A stretch of DNA of 64,000 nucleotides from Termitomyces sp. T153 (lineage: Eukaryota > Basidiomycota > Agaricomycetes > Agaricales > Lyophyllaceae): contig JACKQL020000013.1 in NCBI GenBank assembly GCA_018296165.2, positions 186,001 through 250,000 on the forward strand, given 5' to 3'. Positions 45,761 to 56,949 of this stretch are shown here, one piece after another (the first letter of the stretch is position 1; every line of letters starts with the position of its first letter). The notes beneath the pieces were generated by a model, which was given only the letters and a program-made list of their open reading frames with translations, searched no databases and was not told where the DNA came from. The translations under genes were made by a program, and so were the position numbers.

Positions 45761-46379
45761 GCTTGCCTCTGGTTCAGTTCTGATTATGGTCAAAGATGTT
45801 GCTGAACTCCTTGGAGTTCATATAGGAGATTATCTGCTGATGTGAGGAGAGGAAATGATTCAGCTGTCAGTCAGTTATTATCTTACTGGGTGCTTGCTTC
45901 CACTGAAATAGTTGGTTGATGTGACAATTAGCTAGGTGTGCTATGCAAACTGCCTCTGTTGGTAGGAGGTTTGTAGAGAACAGCAGAGTCTTGTCCATCC
46001 TAGCAAGAGCTGGTGAAACTGTAGCTAGTTGGCTATGTTGGGTATCTCTGTCTGTAGACAGAAGAAAGGTGGACAGATGTTGGCAGGCAAGGGTAGCTAT
46101 GAGTGTTTCCATGGAATAGTCTACTGTTTCAGATTATGTGTTGCCTTATAAGTAGCAAGCATTAAATGAGGCTGACATGTCTATCAGTACTATTGCATGT
46201 ATAGCAGGTAATCTACTGATGTGTCTGGTCTGTGTAATCAGGCAGTATGGTTGTTATGTTGAGGAGGAAGGTGCTGTAGAGTGGTGCTAGTTGAGACTGT
46301 GAAATGTATGTACTATGTAAGGACATACATTCTGCCTGTATGCTAGTCTGGAGGTAAGTTCTTGTGTCTGACACTTCCA

Positions 46380-46760
46380 TCAACTTTAAGGTATGGTGGA
46401 ATAGCTGGAGGAAATGGATAAAGACCTTGCTTAGAAGAAAACACACCTCTGGAGGGGCCATCAGTGAGATTATCTGCTGTTGATATTCAGGTGACTGTGA
46501 TCCAGATAGAATGCTGCTGGAAGTCTGATATTATGTTTTGTAGTATCAAGTTGGATGAAGGGTTTTGCAAACAAGCAGCTGTGAGGGCACCAATGCAACC
46601 TGCATTATCTGAGCAAAGTATAATGTGACAATCTCTGTATCTAGTGGTTACCAGTGTATGGACCACAAGGTTGATCACCACTATTTCTGCCCATCCAATG
46701 TTTTTCTCCTTCAAAGTCCAATCAGGAAGTAGTCTCCATGCTAGCCACTTGCCCTTGATT
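46380..46760 (-). pseudogene. Ngaro 2 RNase H domain
   Basis: Reads KEKNIGWAEIVVINLVVHTL, CHIILCSDNAGCIGALTAA and NLTDGPS, the RNase H-like domain between RT and recombinase of DIRS elements. Open for about 75 codons (46487-46714). Confidence 0.65.
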
Positions 46761-46899
46761 ACAAAACCTATATGCTAAGAAGTCAAAGCATCTATATGTA
46801 CCATTATATCCAGAGGACAGGGCAGACAAATTATCTGGAGTGTATAAGGACTAGATAGGATTTCTCTCCACCACACAATCTCATCATGTACTGATTGTG

Positions 46900-47760
46900 A
46901 TATCTGATGCTTTAATCAGGGTGCACTATCTGGTGGAAAGGCAGCTCTGAACCAGTAGAGTGCAGGTAAATGTGCATGCCCTTTGGGTACAACAAGTGTG
47001 ACATGATTGAGGGTACCAACAAGAGATTCCACAATTATAAGATTAATCTTGGCTGTCAGATTCCAAGATTCCAGTTTAGTCAGGTATTCTAGCCTCTTTC
47101 CCTCTGGGTAGAATACACTGTCTTGGAGAAGATCAACCACTCAAAGCCAATGTAAGTGAAGGAGTCTGTGAATGGTTTGAAACTTTCTGCAGCCTAGGGC
47201 CAGCTTAGGTCTTCTGTAATAAACCAGATGATATCTGAGTCATATTTGTAATATGCTGGTCCATCCTCTCTGTAATGAAGGTATTGGAAAAATATAAAGT
47301 TGTCAACCCACTTCAGAAGTGCTTCAATGCTCTGACTCTTGTAGATGGATACAATGACATTTGTGACAGAGCCAAAAATCCTAGGAGCCAGTGAGTACCA
47401 AAATTTAGGTGTCCATCAAAAACAACTTCATCAAATATGTAGAGGGCTGTCAAGAGGCATTGTAAGGGGTTGGTTGGAATGTTGTAAAAGCTGATTTGAC
47501 ATTGAAAACTGCTACTTGAGTTCCTGGTGGGGCTTCCACTACAAGAAGCCAGCATGAGTAGAATATGCCCCGATCACACTGAAAATGCTTTGTGTTGATG
47601 TGTGAGTTGACAGAAGGAATAAGGGGATTATCATGAGAGTGAGAGTGATCAACCATTATGCATAGCTTGCCTGGTGTGTGTTCTATGGCATTTGAAGGAG
47701 TGCTATGATAGTATCCAAACAGGTTTTTGATCATCTGAGGGGGGTATTCTTCAGACACAC
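46900..47760 (-). pseudogene. Ngaro 2 reverse transcriptase, catalytic Asp lost
   Basis: DIRS-type RT: EHTPGKLCIMVDHSHSHDN, CDRGIFYSCWLLV, PPGTQVAVFNVKSAF, and WVDNFIFF where Ngaro 1 has WVDDFIFF, so the second Asp of the catalytic pair is Asn (GAC to AAC after a C, a CpG transition). The first catalytic Asp also reads Asn (VFN against VFD). The 5' part is copied in inverted orientation immediately to the right. Confidence 0.75.
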
Positions 47761-48236
47761 TACAAATTATTACAGCACTAGTGAACATCACAAATTTGTA
47801 CTCTCAAAATATAAACAGGAACACAACTTAGGTTGTGTGTCTGAACATCACAAATTTGTACTCTCAAAATATAAACAGGAACACAACTTAGGTTGTGTGT
47901 CTGAAGGATACTCCCCTCAGATGATCAAAAACCTGTTTGGATACTATCATAGCACTCCTTCAAATGTCATAGAACACACACCAGGCAAGCTATGCATAAT
48001 AGTTGATCACTCTCACCCTCATGATAATCCCCTTATTCCTTCTGTCAACTCACACATCAACACAAAGCATTTTCATTGTGATCGGGGCACATTCTACTCA
48101 TGCTGGCTTCTTGTAGTGGAAGCCCCACCAGGAACTCAAGTAGCAGTTTTCAATGTCAAATCAGCTTTTCACAACATTCCACAACCAACCCCTTACAATG
48201 CCTCTTCACAGCCCTCTTCATATCTGATGAAGTTGG
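47423..48236. repeat. Inverted duplication of Ngaro 2 RT (about 340 bp arms)
   Basis: Left arm 47423-47760 and right arm 47895-48236 are reverse complements, with only scattered differences and a spacer of about 134 bp. The spacer contains a 60 bp tandem duplication (47783-47842 and 47843-47902). As a result the same RT piece (EHTPGKLCI.VDHS) can be read on both strands. A transcript crossing it would fold into a long hairpin. Confidence 0.88.
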
Positions 48237-48309
48237 TGGGGAATATGTAAATGATAAAGAGAAATCTTCAAGGCCTGTATGAAATAATCAGGGAGCATCA
48301 AATAAGGTA

Positions 48310-50572
48310 TTACTGAGAAAGACCTAAGGAGAAGTCATGTTGTAAGCCATGTATCATACAAGAATAGCAATTCAGAACTCTGGCTGCTTCAAGAAGAGAT
48401 GACCAGTGCCAATGCTTCAGGAGAGTAGAGACAGGAAAGAAGTATTCATACAGCACAGTCTTATGCAGAGTGACCTGCATCTCCATGCAGGGAGCAGGCA
48501 TGATGGTGAGTGCATTTGCTGTTATGACAGAAATGCAGACTGTTGTATCTATAGTAGAACAAGATGCCCTCAGCATTGATGAGGTGGTTGTTAACACACT
48601 GGAAGAGCCACCCTTCACAATTGCAGACACCAAAATAGTGGTTGTTTCCTCTGCAGACCATGCAGTGGATTTGCTGACCAGAATGTTGCAATTTCTGTAA
48701 TCTGTCAAGTAGGGTGTCTTGCATGATCCCTTCTGTGAGAATGAGCATTTTGAAGAAGAAGATTGAGATGCAGATGCTTTAGTGGATGGCCAAAAGGACC
48801 CAGAGCTGGATGAATTAGAGCTTGGGATCACAGATGCAATGGCTGATCCAAATAGGCAGGTGGCTGCTGGCCCATGTACTTACAAATGAGGTCCAACTGA
48901 AAGAGACAAAACTTCTTGTTGTAGACTTGATCATGCCAGTCCTGAACACAAAGATTTCTCTGGTGCTGGAAATAAGTGTGCTGAATGTACATGTCATATG
49001 CTAGGTATGCCTGGAAGTTCTTACAGAAATTGTGATGCTGATGGATGCAATAATAGTGAGTGCAAAAGGCATCAGTTATCTGACCAGCAACTGCCCTGCC
49101 AATATGGCCATCAGGAGCAGCCTTGAGGCAATGGAAAATCACTGAAATGAGTGTCATTGAGGCTTGTATGAATTTCAGTGGATTCAAGTCTTTCTCCTTG
49201 CTGAGGTCAAATTTGGTGCCAGACAGTTGTAGTTTGCCTGATGCAGAGAGGGGGATAGAGATATCCCCATGTTAATTGGGGGTGGACATTGCCTTGTAAC
49301 AGGCCTCATTTGTGAGAAGATCAAGAGGCACATAGACTGTCCATCCTGTGTTGAATATGCACTGGATACAGATTGGAATGGCTAGTACATTTGGATTGAG
49401 AGAAGTTGATGTCTCAGGGAGCACACTGAGGAAGAAGCAAGAGTTTCTGAGGCTGAGGAGATTGGCCAAGACTGAAGGGGGTGGCACTGGAGCAGGATGC
49501 AAGGCAAATGTAAGAGGAAGCTGTCTAGGACTAGAGGATGATCCTTGACCTGTGAGGAGGGTGGATGGTAATAAGGCTGGAACTGCTCAGAATAGATGAG
49601 CATAGAATGGTGTGTAATAGCTGAAATGCTGAAATTACCTCCTGAATGGCTAGAATTAGCCTGAGGTCCTGCCTTGGATGGTGCTGGAAAGGGGACAGAA
49701 TTCTCCCAATCATTGGCTATAGTCATGGTGTGTAGTCATGGTGTGAGGAATGGAAGTGGAGAAGGAAGTTCTAGTCTTGGATGTGGGATGGTGGACTCCA
49801 TTGGCAAGCAAGGAGAGGTTGCCAGCCTAAGGGATGTGCTGAGAAATGCACACCCCAAAGGTCTGCAGTAGACCATGCAGTGCAGTCTGAGAGATGGTTA
49901 TGGAGTCTGTAGGAGGTGGAGCCAGGTGAGGTGGGTTGGATAGTAGCATGGAGAGACCATACAGATGTGCATTGTGGAGAAAGGTGTTGACCTCTTGTGC
50001 TGAGATCTGCCCTGCAGGGGAATGAAGCAGATGCTTGTCTGATTAATGCTGCACTGCCTGTCTAAGGGCATTGGAGACCTGGTGGTGTTCTGTTACAAAG
50101 GCATTGGGCAAGTAGAGGTGTGTGAAGGCAAGAGGGCTTGGGGCTAACAGAGAGTAGGTGTTGCATGACCAGGGGTCAGGGAAGGGTTGTGCATGGGGCT
50201 AAAAGGTATCATCTCAACAGATTCAATGGCAGGCCCAGGAGCAGAAGTCCTAGGACCTGTGGAGGACAAGATTGCATTGGTGCTGACTGAACATGGGCCA
50301 CATCAGCCATGATTGGGGTCATAGAATGTTGGTGAAGGTGGGAAGAGAGTGATTTTGTGACCCCAGAGTTCCCACTGTTGTTTGTCAGGGAGTTCTGATG
50401 AGTGTCATCTGAGTCATCATCATAGTCCAGATCCTCATCCCCTCTGGCAATGTCCTCAACAGAGGGTCTGATGGAGGGGGACCTGAGCAAGGATGCAAGG
50501 GGAGATCCCTGCTGAGATTGAGTCTGAGGGCAAGAACAAGAAGTATCAGCTGGAGCCATAGAGCCAGACATG
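48310..50572 (-). pseudogene. Ngaro 2 gag
   Basis: Starts at ATG 50572 (MSGSMAPADTSCSC). QQGSPLASLLRS and the acidic ARGDEDLDYDDDSDD follow, then the helical core MNPLKFIQASMTLISV, GQITDAFCTHYYCIHQ near 49187-49000, and a zinc knuckle CMVCRGNNHYFGVC (CX2CX4HX4C) near 48640. The frame is cut into at least four pieces by stops and shifts. Nearly no CpG except at the 5' edge. Confidence 0.7.
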
Positions 50573-50641
50573 GTCACGTTGTGGGAGAAATGATTTATAT
50601 TAGGGTGAGGAAACATAAGGGAGCATTTGAACCAGAGTAAA

Positions 50642-50771
50642 GGATTTCAGTACCAGCAGTAGGAGTGGAAGAGAGTAGCACTGATAGATTCAAATATGCA
50701 AGATGGTACTGGTGAGGTTCCAAGAAGCTCCAGGACATGTGACCGCGCCAGTCAGTTCCGCTCTCATCGTT
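50642..50771 (-). repeat. Ngaro 2 5' terminal repeat A1
   Basis: Matches A2 at 44341-44502. The outer 30 bp (GACCGCGCCAG...TTCAGCGGACTT) is CpG-containing, unlike A2 (GACTGCATCAG..TTGGTGGACTT), which shows C-to-T changes at the same sites. Ends about 117 bp before the start codon of the phosphatase gene. Confidence 0.75.
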
Positions 50772-50887
50772 CAGCGGACTTTGACTGGCATTGTTAGGTT
50801 CTGGTCGGATCAGCTTCCGATCAGGCCGATCAGGAGATCCATTTGTTCAAAGATATGATTTAGGGGGCTCTGCCAGCTCATCTGGTC
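50772..50887 (+). promoter_or_regulatory. Short 5' region of the phosphatase gene next to Ngaro 2
   Basis: Only 116 bp separate the Ngaro 2 end from ATG 50888, so the promoter of the phosphatase gene must lie here or inside the element's A1 repeat. No TATA box recognised. Confidence 0.45.
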
Positions 50888-52421
50888 ATGGAGTTGCCGC
50901 GAAGTACCCTTATCTTTTGGATCTTTGCGCCTCCCCTAGTCATTTTCTACCTCTACTACACCCTACAACTGCATCTTCTACTCCCTCAGCTCACTGGCGT
51001 AAATCTTCGGGCATTACTCTCAGGCGCCCTTCAAAATGCTCCAGAGGGTGATTTTGGACGTCAGCCATTTGTTCGTCACATAGTAGCTGTTGGAGATCTA
51101 CACGGCGACTTGCACAATGCAAGGAAAGTGTTACAGTTCTCTGGAGTTATAGATAACTTTGGGAACTGGTCGGGGGATGTGGATTTCCTTGTGCAGACAG
51201 GAGACATAATAGATCGGTGTGTACTTTCTCCATCCCTACAATCGCGTATTCTGATATCTGAAAATTCAGGGGGGATGATACTATAGCTCTGTTTTATTGG
51301 ATGGACCAGCTACGTGGCCAAGCAGCAGCCGTCGGTGGTACTGTACTCAGCCATCTCGGTAATCATGAATGGATGAACGCTATAGGTATGTCAGGCTATA
51401 TCTTCCCGAAGTATGAACCTTGCTCATTGGATTGTTTCTTTTTTTACAGGTGACTGGAGGTTAGCCTAAATCCTGCCACTTAAAAACCATTTCATTCAAT
51501 GCCCTGCAATACAGATACGTATACTCGACAGAGATTAAGACTTTCGGCTCAGTCGCAGAGCGTCAAAAACTCATCACCACTGGTCGTATTGGCCGAACAT
51601 GGGCTGTAAACTATACAACTGCATCCCGCCTCCCACTACATCCTTCCCTTGGGCCGCCAAATACCCCTTTCCCTCCCGAGTCCAAGCATCTATATCATCA
51701 GAAAGAGAATGTAGAATTCGACATCTCTCACTATTACGACTCTCATATGCCTTTGTCGCATTCTGCCATATCTTTCGTGCATGGAGGTCTGTCACCAACG
51801 TATCAAGACCTAACGCCTTTCCCGACACGTATTAATGAGCTCTCTGACTCACTTCTCAAGAAACTTCAGACGAGGATGCCATTACCTAAGCCGCATCCAC
51901 CTGAGAAGTATCCTGGTCTACCTGATGGTGCGTATACTATATATCATGATGAATCCATGCGCTCAATATATACTAGGTTCTACTCAAGCTGAGCAAGCTC
52001 TTTATGATTCTAACGGTCCAGTCTGGTACCGCGGTTGGGCCTTAGACTCCGAAGAGAAGGTATGCGCAGATGTAGAACCGGTCCTTGCTAGAACCGGAAC
52101 ACGACGAATGATCATGGGGCATACACCCGATTTCCAAGTGAGCCCCTTCCGGTTAAAATTGATGTGCCATAACCTGGTTCTGTTTTTTAGAACATTCAAT
52201 CTAGATGTGACGGGAAAGTCATTATAATCGACACGGGCATTTCCCATGCCTATGGTGGTATCCTGTCCGCACTGTCTATTCATTATACCCTTACACCTAT
52301 CGGCTATGACAAAGAGAAGCGGTGGATGGAGAAGGAAGTTGTCAGCGCTTTATACCCTGATAAACAGGAAATTCTCGTAGTCGACGAGCGAGAAGTTGTG
52401 GGCGATTTTTCTACTATTTAA
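50888..52421 (+). CDS. Membrane-anchored SLP-type PPP family protein phosphatase
   Basis: Metallophosphoesterase of the Shewanella-like (SLP) branch of PPP phosphatases. An N-terminal hydrophobic helix (STLIFWIFAPPLVIFYLYY, residues about 6-25) suggests a membrane anchor or signal. Metal-binding motifs: AVGDLHGD (GDxHG), QTGDIIDRG|DD (GDxxDRG, split by an intron at 51217), LGNHEWM (GNHE), later FVHGGLSPTY and IMGHTPD, then IDTGISHAYGG. Introns are GT-AG and restore one frame: after IIDR, after NAIG, within DWR|YVYSTE, within LPDG|STQAEQAL, and after DFQ. Stop TAA 52419-52421. Substrate unknown. Several short exons, each supported by motif continuity. Confidence 0.85.
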
Positions 52422-52573
52422 ATAGCTGATGAAATGTACAGACGATATAAATTGGAATATATGATAAGATTATAGTCATGATCCTGAGCGTTTGTAGAGC
52501 GCGATACATCATCCGTGTACGTAAAAGATTCGTGGTATTTACTGATATGTCCAAGGACCAGGCAGTTTGGTGA
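52422..52573. other. Convergent 3' gap
   Basis: 152 bp between the phosphatase stop and the stop of the minus-strand coiled-coil gene; no gene inside. Confidence 0.5.
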
Positions 52574-53758
52574 TCAAGCGATGATACACCCAGATCCTGA
52601 GCGTTGGGGCTTCTCGTTGATTGTGGCAAGTTTCGCAGCACGTTCCCGCTCGTCCACAGCGAACATAGTCCTTAAACTATCTACCTCCTGCGACTTATCT
52701 TGGAGCCTCTCGGTTGCGTCCCTCGCTTTGTTGCGCACGATCTCCAGTGCCTCGTCCTCGGCATGCAGACGTGCCTGTGCAGCCTCATACCTGGTACGAG
52801 CGACAAAGAAAAGCGATTCTTGCTTCTGGTACTCAGCTTGCAGCTTCTTACGTTGCTCATGAGCTTTAGCTTCGTTCTTAATCAAAGGTCAGGAGATGTA
52901 AAACTGGAAAAACAAATCTGGAACAACCTGAATCGCATTAGCCTGATCCTTCTGAAGCATTGCCAGCTCACGGATTGCGAGCCCCAACGCCTGTTTCTCA
53001 GCTCGCCCCTCATCTTTGATAATCTTTGAGAGTTGTTTGCCATCTTCCGCTGCAAAAAAACAAATGAGACGCCCTGACATCAGTGAAATTGTGCATCGTT
53101 TACCTTCAGATTTCGCGATTCTAGACCTGTCCTTGCGTGACAAGTTGGCATCTGCCGCTGCGGCACGCGTTGTGAGCTCTTGGTCTGGAAGCGCGGTCGA
53201 ATGCGGGCCCGTTGTCGCTGCACCTCCAATGAACGTGGAGCCTTCAATCGGGTGACCAGTCGACCCACTGGTGAACATGCTCCGTCGTGAAGCTGAGCGT
53301 CGAATATCCGAAGCACCCTGTGCCGAGGTCCCCTGGGCTGGAGAAGGCGATCTTATGTCGAGAGCTCTGTGAGCCGGAGGTGATGGCGATCTCATGTGAG
53401 ACCCTCGCCGAGGAGAGGGGGATCTTGCACCGATAGCCCTGTGAGGGGGATTTCCGACTTGCAGATTGGCATTGCCGGCCCGAAGGTCCTGCCCTGCCTG
53501 AGCAAAATGAACAGGCTGGGTATCTTCCGGAGGGAAGTCTACAGCTGGCAGCCAGCTTGTAGAACTGTTAGACCGATGAACAGGTGAATCCTTTTCTGTG
53601 ACGTCAGGTGGAGGTACGCCACCGTTTGGCCGTTTGGTCGGAGCAGACGCGCTAAGGCCGCGGTTACTAGACTGTTCGGAAAACATTGTGGAAGGCTGCT
53701 GCTGCGTTGGAGCGTCGAAGTAAACACTATCAGTGTCTGGAGTAAGGGCGTCAGCCAT
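52574..53758 (-). CDS. Coiled-coil protein with C-terminal CaaX box (Ncp1-like)
   Basis: Three-exon gene starting at ATG 53758 (MADALTPDTDSVYFDAP). Residues 1-200 are disordered and rich in Ser, Pro and Arg, with repeats of the type RSPSP (phosphorylation-prone). After an intron at AKSE|AEDGKQLSKI the rest is helical and highly charged: KDEGRAEKQALGLAIRELAML, then after a second intron AIQ|NEAKAHEQRKKLQAEYQ, ARTRYEAAQARLHAEDEALE and EVDSLRTMFAVDERERAAKL, a long coiled coil. It ends SGSGCIIA, a CaaX motif that would allow prenylation. It resembles agaricomycete proteins I recall as DNA-binding protein Ncp1; that name is low confidence and a prenyl tail argues for a membrane role. Confidence 0.7.
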
Positions 53759-54263
53759 ACTAAGACCGGATGCCGCCCTAGATTAAGACCCGCTCGGAGC
53801 TATATACATATGACGAGGACCCATACTTGTCTTGGATCATTATCGATCAATCGGGCCTTCAGGAGCGAACCACAGTGTTGACTAGTGCCAATTCCTGAGT
53901 AATACAAAAAGAACATGTACATCTGCGTACAGCTGCAAGATACGAAGAAGCATAATATGTTTCATGAGCCTGCCAGAGAGTTATTGACAAACGTTGTACT
54001 TTTCCACTGTCTTTAGACTCTTAGACTATCCTAGTATTCTATGAGGACAGGTCAGAATTCGACGGGCCAGAATCATCGAGTGGTGATCAAGATGTATATC
54101 GGATCTTGTAAAGAAGAATTGTCTACAAAGCTGGTTGAGCTTCCAATTCAAGCTTTCAAAAGCGCGAAAGATTTTGGAAACCACGATATACAGTGATTTA
54201 TAATGTATCTCCCACACTGACAATAAATAATTTGTCTATCCGTCATCCATACCATCGTTGCTC
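53759..54263. other. Divergent intergenic region
   Basis: About 500 bp between the start codons of the coiled-coil gene (minus) and the carrier-like gene (plus). It should hold both promoters and possibly an unrecognised first exon of the carrier gene. Confidence 0.45.
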
Positions 54264-55534
54264 ATGATCTTTCTCATCGCTTTCATTACTGTTCCTTACA
54301 ATGGGGTACTTGTGAGATATAGACTTGCGTATCATCCCAAAGAGTCGCTAGCTGCTGCCATCGATCCAGAAGCTGGAAATGAAGTGACTGCTTTTCCGAG
54401 TACGAATCATGCGCTTAACGATGCAGCGTCTAGTTTACGTGATGCGTCTGGGCAGGTTGGGTTTGCCGGAGCAACATCAGCTTTACCCAGAGAAACTGTG
54501 GCAACGCAACCAACGTTCTTTGGCGTTGCAAAACGGATATACCAGATTGAAGTAGGCATCCAGGGCATCTTCCTCATGCCTGCAGCTCTCAGATTTCTCA
54601 TTCTAAGGGCATAAGTGGATTCTATAAAGGAATCAGTGAGACACTCCACGTAGATTGTATGCTTCGCTTATCTAGCATCTCCCCAGTCCCAGCGATCATT
54701 ACCCACTTTTTCATGTGGATCAGCGCTAGAAATTACATGACGAGACTTTACATCTCTCCTGCCCCTTCGACGTCGACCGTCACCCGGACATTAACACAAA
54801 GTTTCATCGGAACTCTATTCTACAGCTTTGCACTAGTCTGTATCTATCGGTACGTCAGTACAAGCATTTAACGCATGCATCCGTTGAACACTTTATAGAT
54901 CTATCACAACGCGGACCAAGTTGGAGGTTTTCGGAAACAGCATCAAAGATGGCATCCGCACACTCTTCACCCGTTTCGAACGCGCGCGGCCGTACAGCAT
55001 AGTAACACCAAGTCTCCTTTCTGCCCTTCTCGGTCAAATTCTTCTTCAGGAATTCTTCTTTCATCCACTCAGGCAGATGGTATCCGATCAGGCTACCAAC
55101 GATATAGATTCAATCAACTTTCTGTGCTTTGGTGCATACTCAGCGATTCATCTTGTCAACACCCTCATATGTGCTCCTTTGGATGTGATCGTCACGCGAC
55201 TTGCTGTACAGCACAACTATGGGAGCTCTGATGTTACAACAAAAGAACCTATGGGTACCGATCCAACTGTCCCTCACGAAATGGACGAAAAATGTATGCC
55301 ATCGACTCATGAAGTGGAGTTGGATGACAATCTTGCCATAAGGTGGGTGTCGGAGTTGCTGACCATTCCAGGTGCTGAACCTTTCATGAATCATGACATG
55401 ACAGATACCGCGGCGATGACCTAGAGGTGTATACGAATGTATATGACTGTGCTATGAAGATCATCAAGGAAGAAGGATGGATGGTTCTGTATCGCGGATG
55501 GTTTATAACGTGTTTAGGCAAGATCTACTCTTGA
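54264..55534 (+). CDS. Mitochondrial carrier-like protein, 5' end uncertain
   Basis: Solute-carrier-25-like membrane protein. Exons join to give FLIAFITVPYNGVLVRYRLAYHP, VAKRIYQIE|GISGFYKGISETL (carrier signature GFYKGI), a helix THFFMWISARNYMTRLY, SFIGTLFYSFALVCIYR|S, LFTRFERARPYS, ANDIDS-like loop and SAIHLVNTLICAPLDVIVTRLAV (PxDxxxTR, the P-x-D motif of repeat 2 or 3). After the intron that splits AIR|YRGDDLE comes YDCAMKIIKEEGWMVLYRGW, the third-repeat signature. Stop TGA 55532-55534. ATG 54264 may not be the true start, since an upstream exon is expected from the length of relatives. Transported substrate unknown; Ugo1-type carriers are one possibility. Confidence 0.68.
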
Positions 55535-56129
55535 AGAATTTCTAGCACTGGATCATGTGCGGCGCGAATTTCTTAAACTGCCCGACTTTGTTCCTCGTTC
55601 ATGAGGAAATCTCGTTTCCTTCGGGCCCACGGTGTTCCGACCATGAGAACAATACAGCCTTTCTCTCACGATCGATGACTATCAGGATAGCCGGTACAAC
55701 TCATCGGTACTAATTCATCTTCTTCTTTTGACAGCTCTTAAATTTCTCCCTCAATGACATTGTCATGTGTGTCGCGTAATCGGGCAATGAGTCCCCAAGC
55801 TAACCCTTCAAATCCCTGGAGCCTCCTTTGTGATCGAGAATATCGAGCCAGCCGGAGCTCGAGTAAGTGTATTATTTGACTCATACCCCGAGTCGTAGAT
55901 TGTGAAGTGATCAAAATGCACAAGTTTATGGAGGTTTCAAGAAAATCAAAAAGGGGAGGGGGGGGGGTTCGCCATGGTTGCTTTCATGGGCGACACTTCG
56001 AATTCTTAACGATTTTGTTCAGTATTGTGTCTTTGAGATATATTAGTGCGTACATACAGATGTTTACCTATGAAAAAAAGCAAATATCAAACCCATTCAA
56101 AGTTTCGCTGGCGTAGCGGAGCCATGTAG
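55535..56129. other. Intergenic region
   Basis: Convergent gap between the carrier-like gene and GPX. A run of G (about 55960-55967) is the only notable feature; no gene supported. Confidence 0.45.
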
Positions 56130-56949
56130 TCAGAGGATATTGGCAACTTGGGCATCAATGGCCGCGGGTGTTGTCGTGGAAGCCCATCTGTTGACTACAG
56201 CACCCTCTTTGTTGACCAGGAATTTTTCAAAATTCCACTAATGATTCAGAATCAGTAAACTCATATACTCTGACAGAGTTAAGGCGGCGCCAACACACCT
56301 TGATCCTTGTAAGACCAAGAATGCCAGCTTTCTGACCCTTGAGCCACTTATAAACCTCGTTGGTGTTGTCGCCGTTGACTTCGGATTTCTTCATCAGAGG
56401 GAACGTAACGCCATGATTTAGAGTGCAAAATTCAGCGATGCCGGCGTCATCTTTTGGTTCTTGTCCACCAAACTATGGTCCTATAGGTAAACAAAGAAAG
56501 AAGCATTGTAGGAATAACCACGTACCTGATTGCAAGGAAAACCAAGAATAACAAAGCCTTTATCTTTGTACTTGTCGTAGAGTTCCTGAAGTCCTAAAAT
56601 GCAGCTCATTGATCATGACGACGCATTGATAGGTATGACTTTGTCAGTCGTTACCTTTGTACTGAGGTGTAAACCCACTGGGAAAAATGTGAGCTTAGAG
56701 AATAGTGCTCATAGCTAGATGGCCATACCAGGCTGAGGCGGTATTAACAATCAGAACGGTCTTGCCCTTGAGATCCGAAAAGTCGTAAACCTTGCCGCTG
56801 GGGAGCTCAGCCTTGAGAGTGTAGAAGGTAGACATGGCTGTTGAGAAACGAGATATATGTGGGCGTATGTAATGATAAGCTGGTGCTACTGGGTTAATAT
56901 ATGGGCTGCTGAGCAATCTAAGGGCTCTCGGCGTGACCGCGAGCAGCAT
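56130..56949 (-). CDS. Glutathione/thioredoxin peroxidase, cysteine type, dual start
   Basis: Peroxidase that reduces H2O2 and lipid hydroperoxides. Spliced sequence: [67 protein letters not shown] and [10 protein letters not shown]. The catalytic site is Cys, not selenocysteine, and its codon is split by an intron; Gln and Trp of the tetrad (FGGQEP, KWNF) are present, as is the resolving-Cys region (GFPCNQ). Two in-frame ATGs exist: 56949 adds about 38 residues rich in Arg, Leu and Ser without acidic residues ([16 protein letters not shown]..), a mitochondrial presequence; 56835 gives the cytosolic-length protein. Stop at 56130. At least four introns. Confidence 0.9.

Larger units (their letters stand above)
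44053..50771 (-). mobile_element. Ngaro/DIRS-type retrotransposon 2 with split direct repeats
   Basis: Full-length but dead element reading leftward: A1 (50642-50771), gag (50572-48310), RT, RNase H, tyrosine recombinase (to about 44700), B1 (44505-44664), A2 (44341-44502), B2 (44053-44212). A1 matches A2, and B1 matches B2, so the order A1-ORFs-B1-A2-B2 is the split-direct-repeat form of Ngaro elements. CpG is almost absent until about position 50743, near the outer end of A1. Catalytic residues are lost by CpG transitions, and the RT gene carries an inverted duplication. Confidence 0.85.

Noticed and set aside
47895..48250. RT-like frame on the plus strand as a separate gene
   Set aside because: It is the inverted duplicate arm of the Ngaro 2 RT, not an independent gene.
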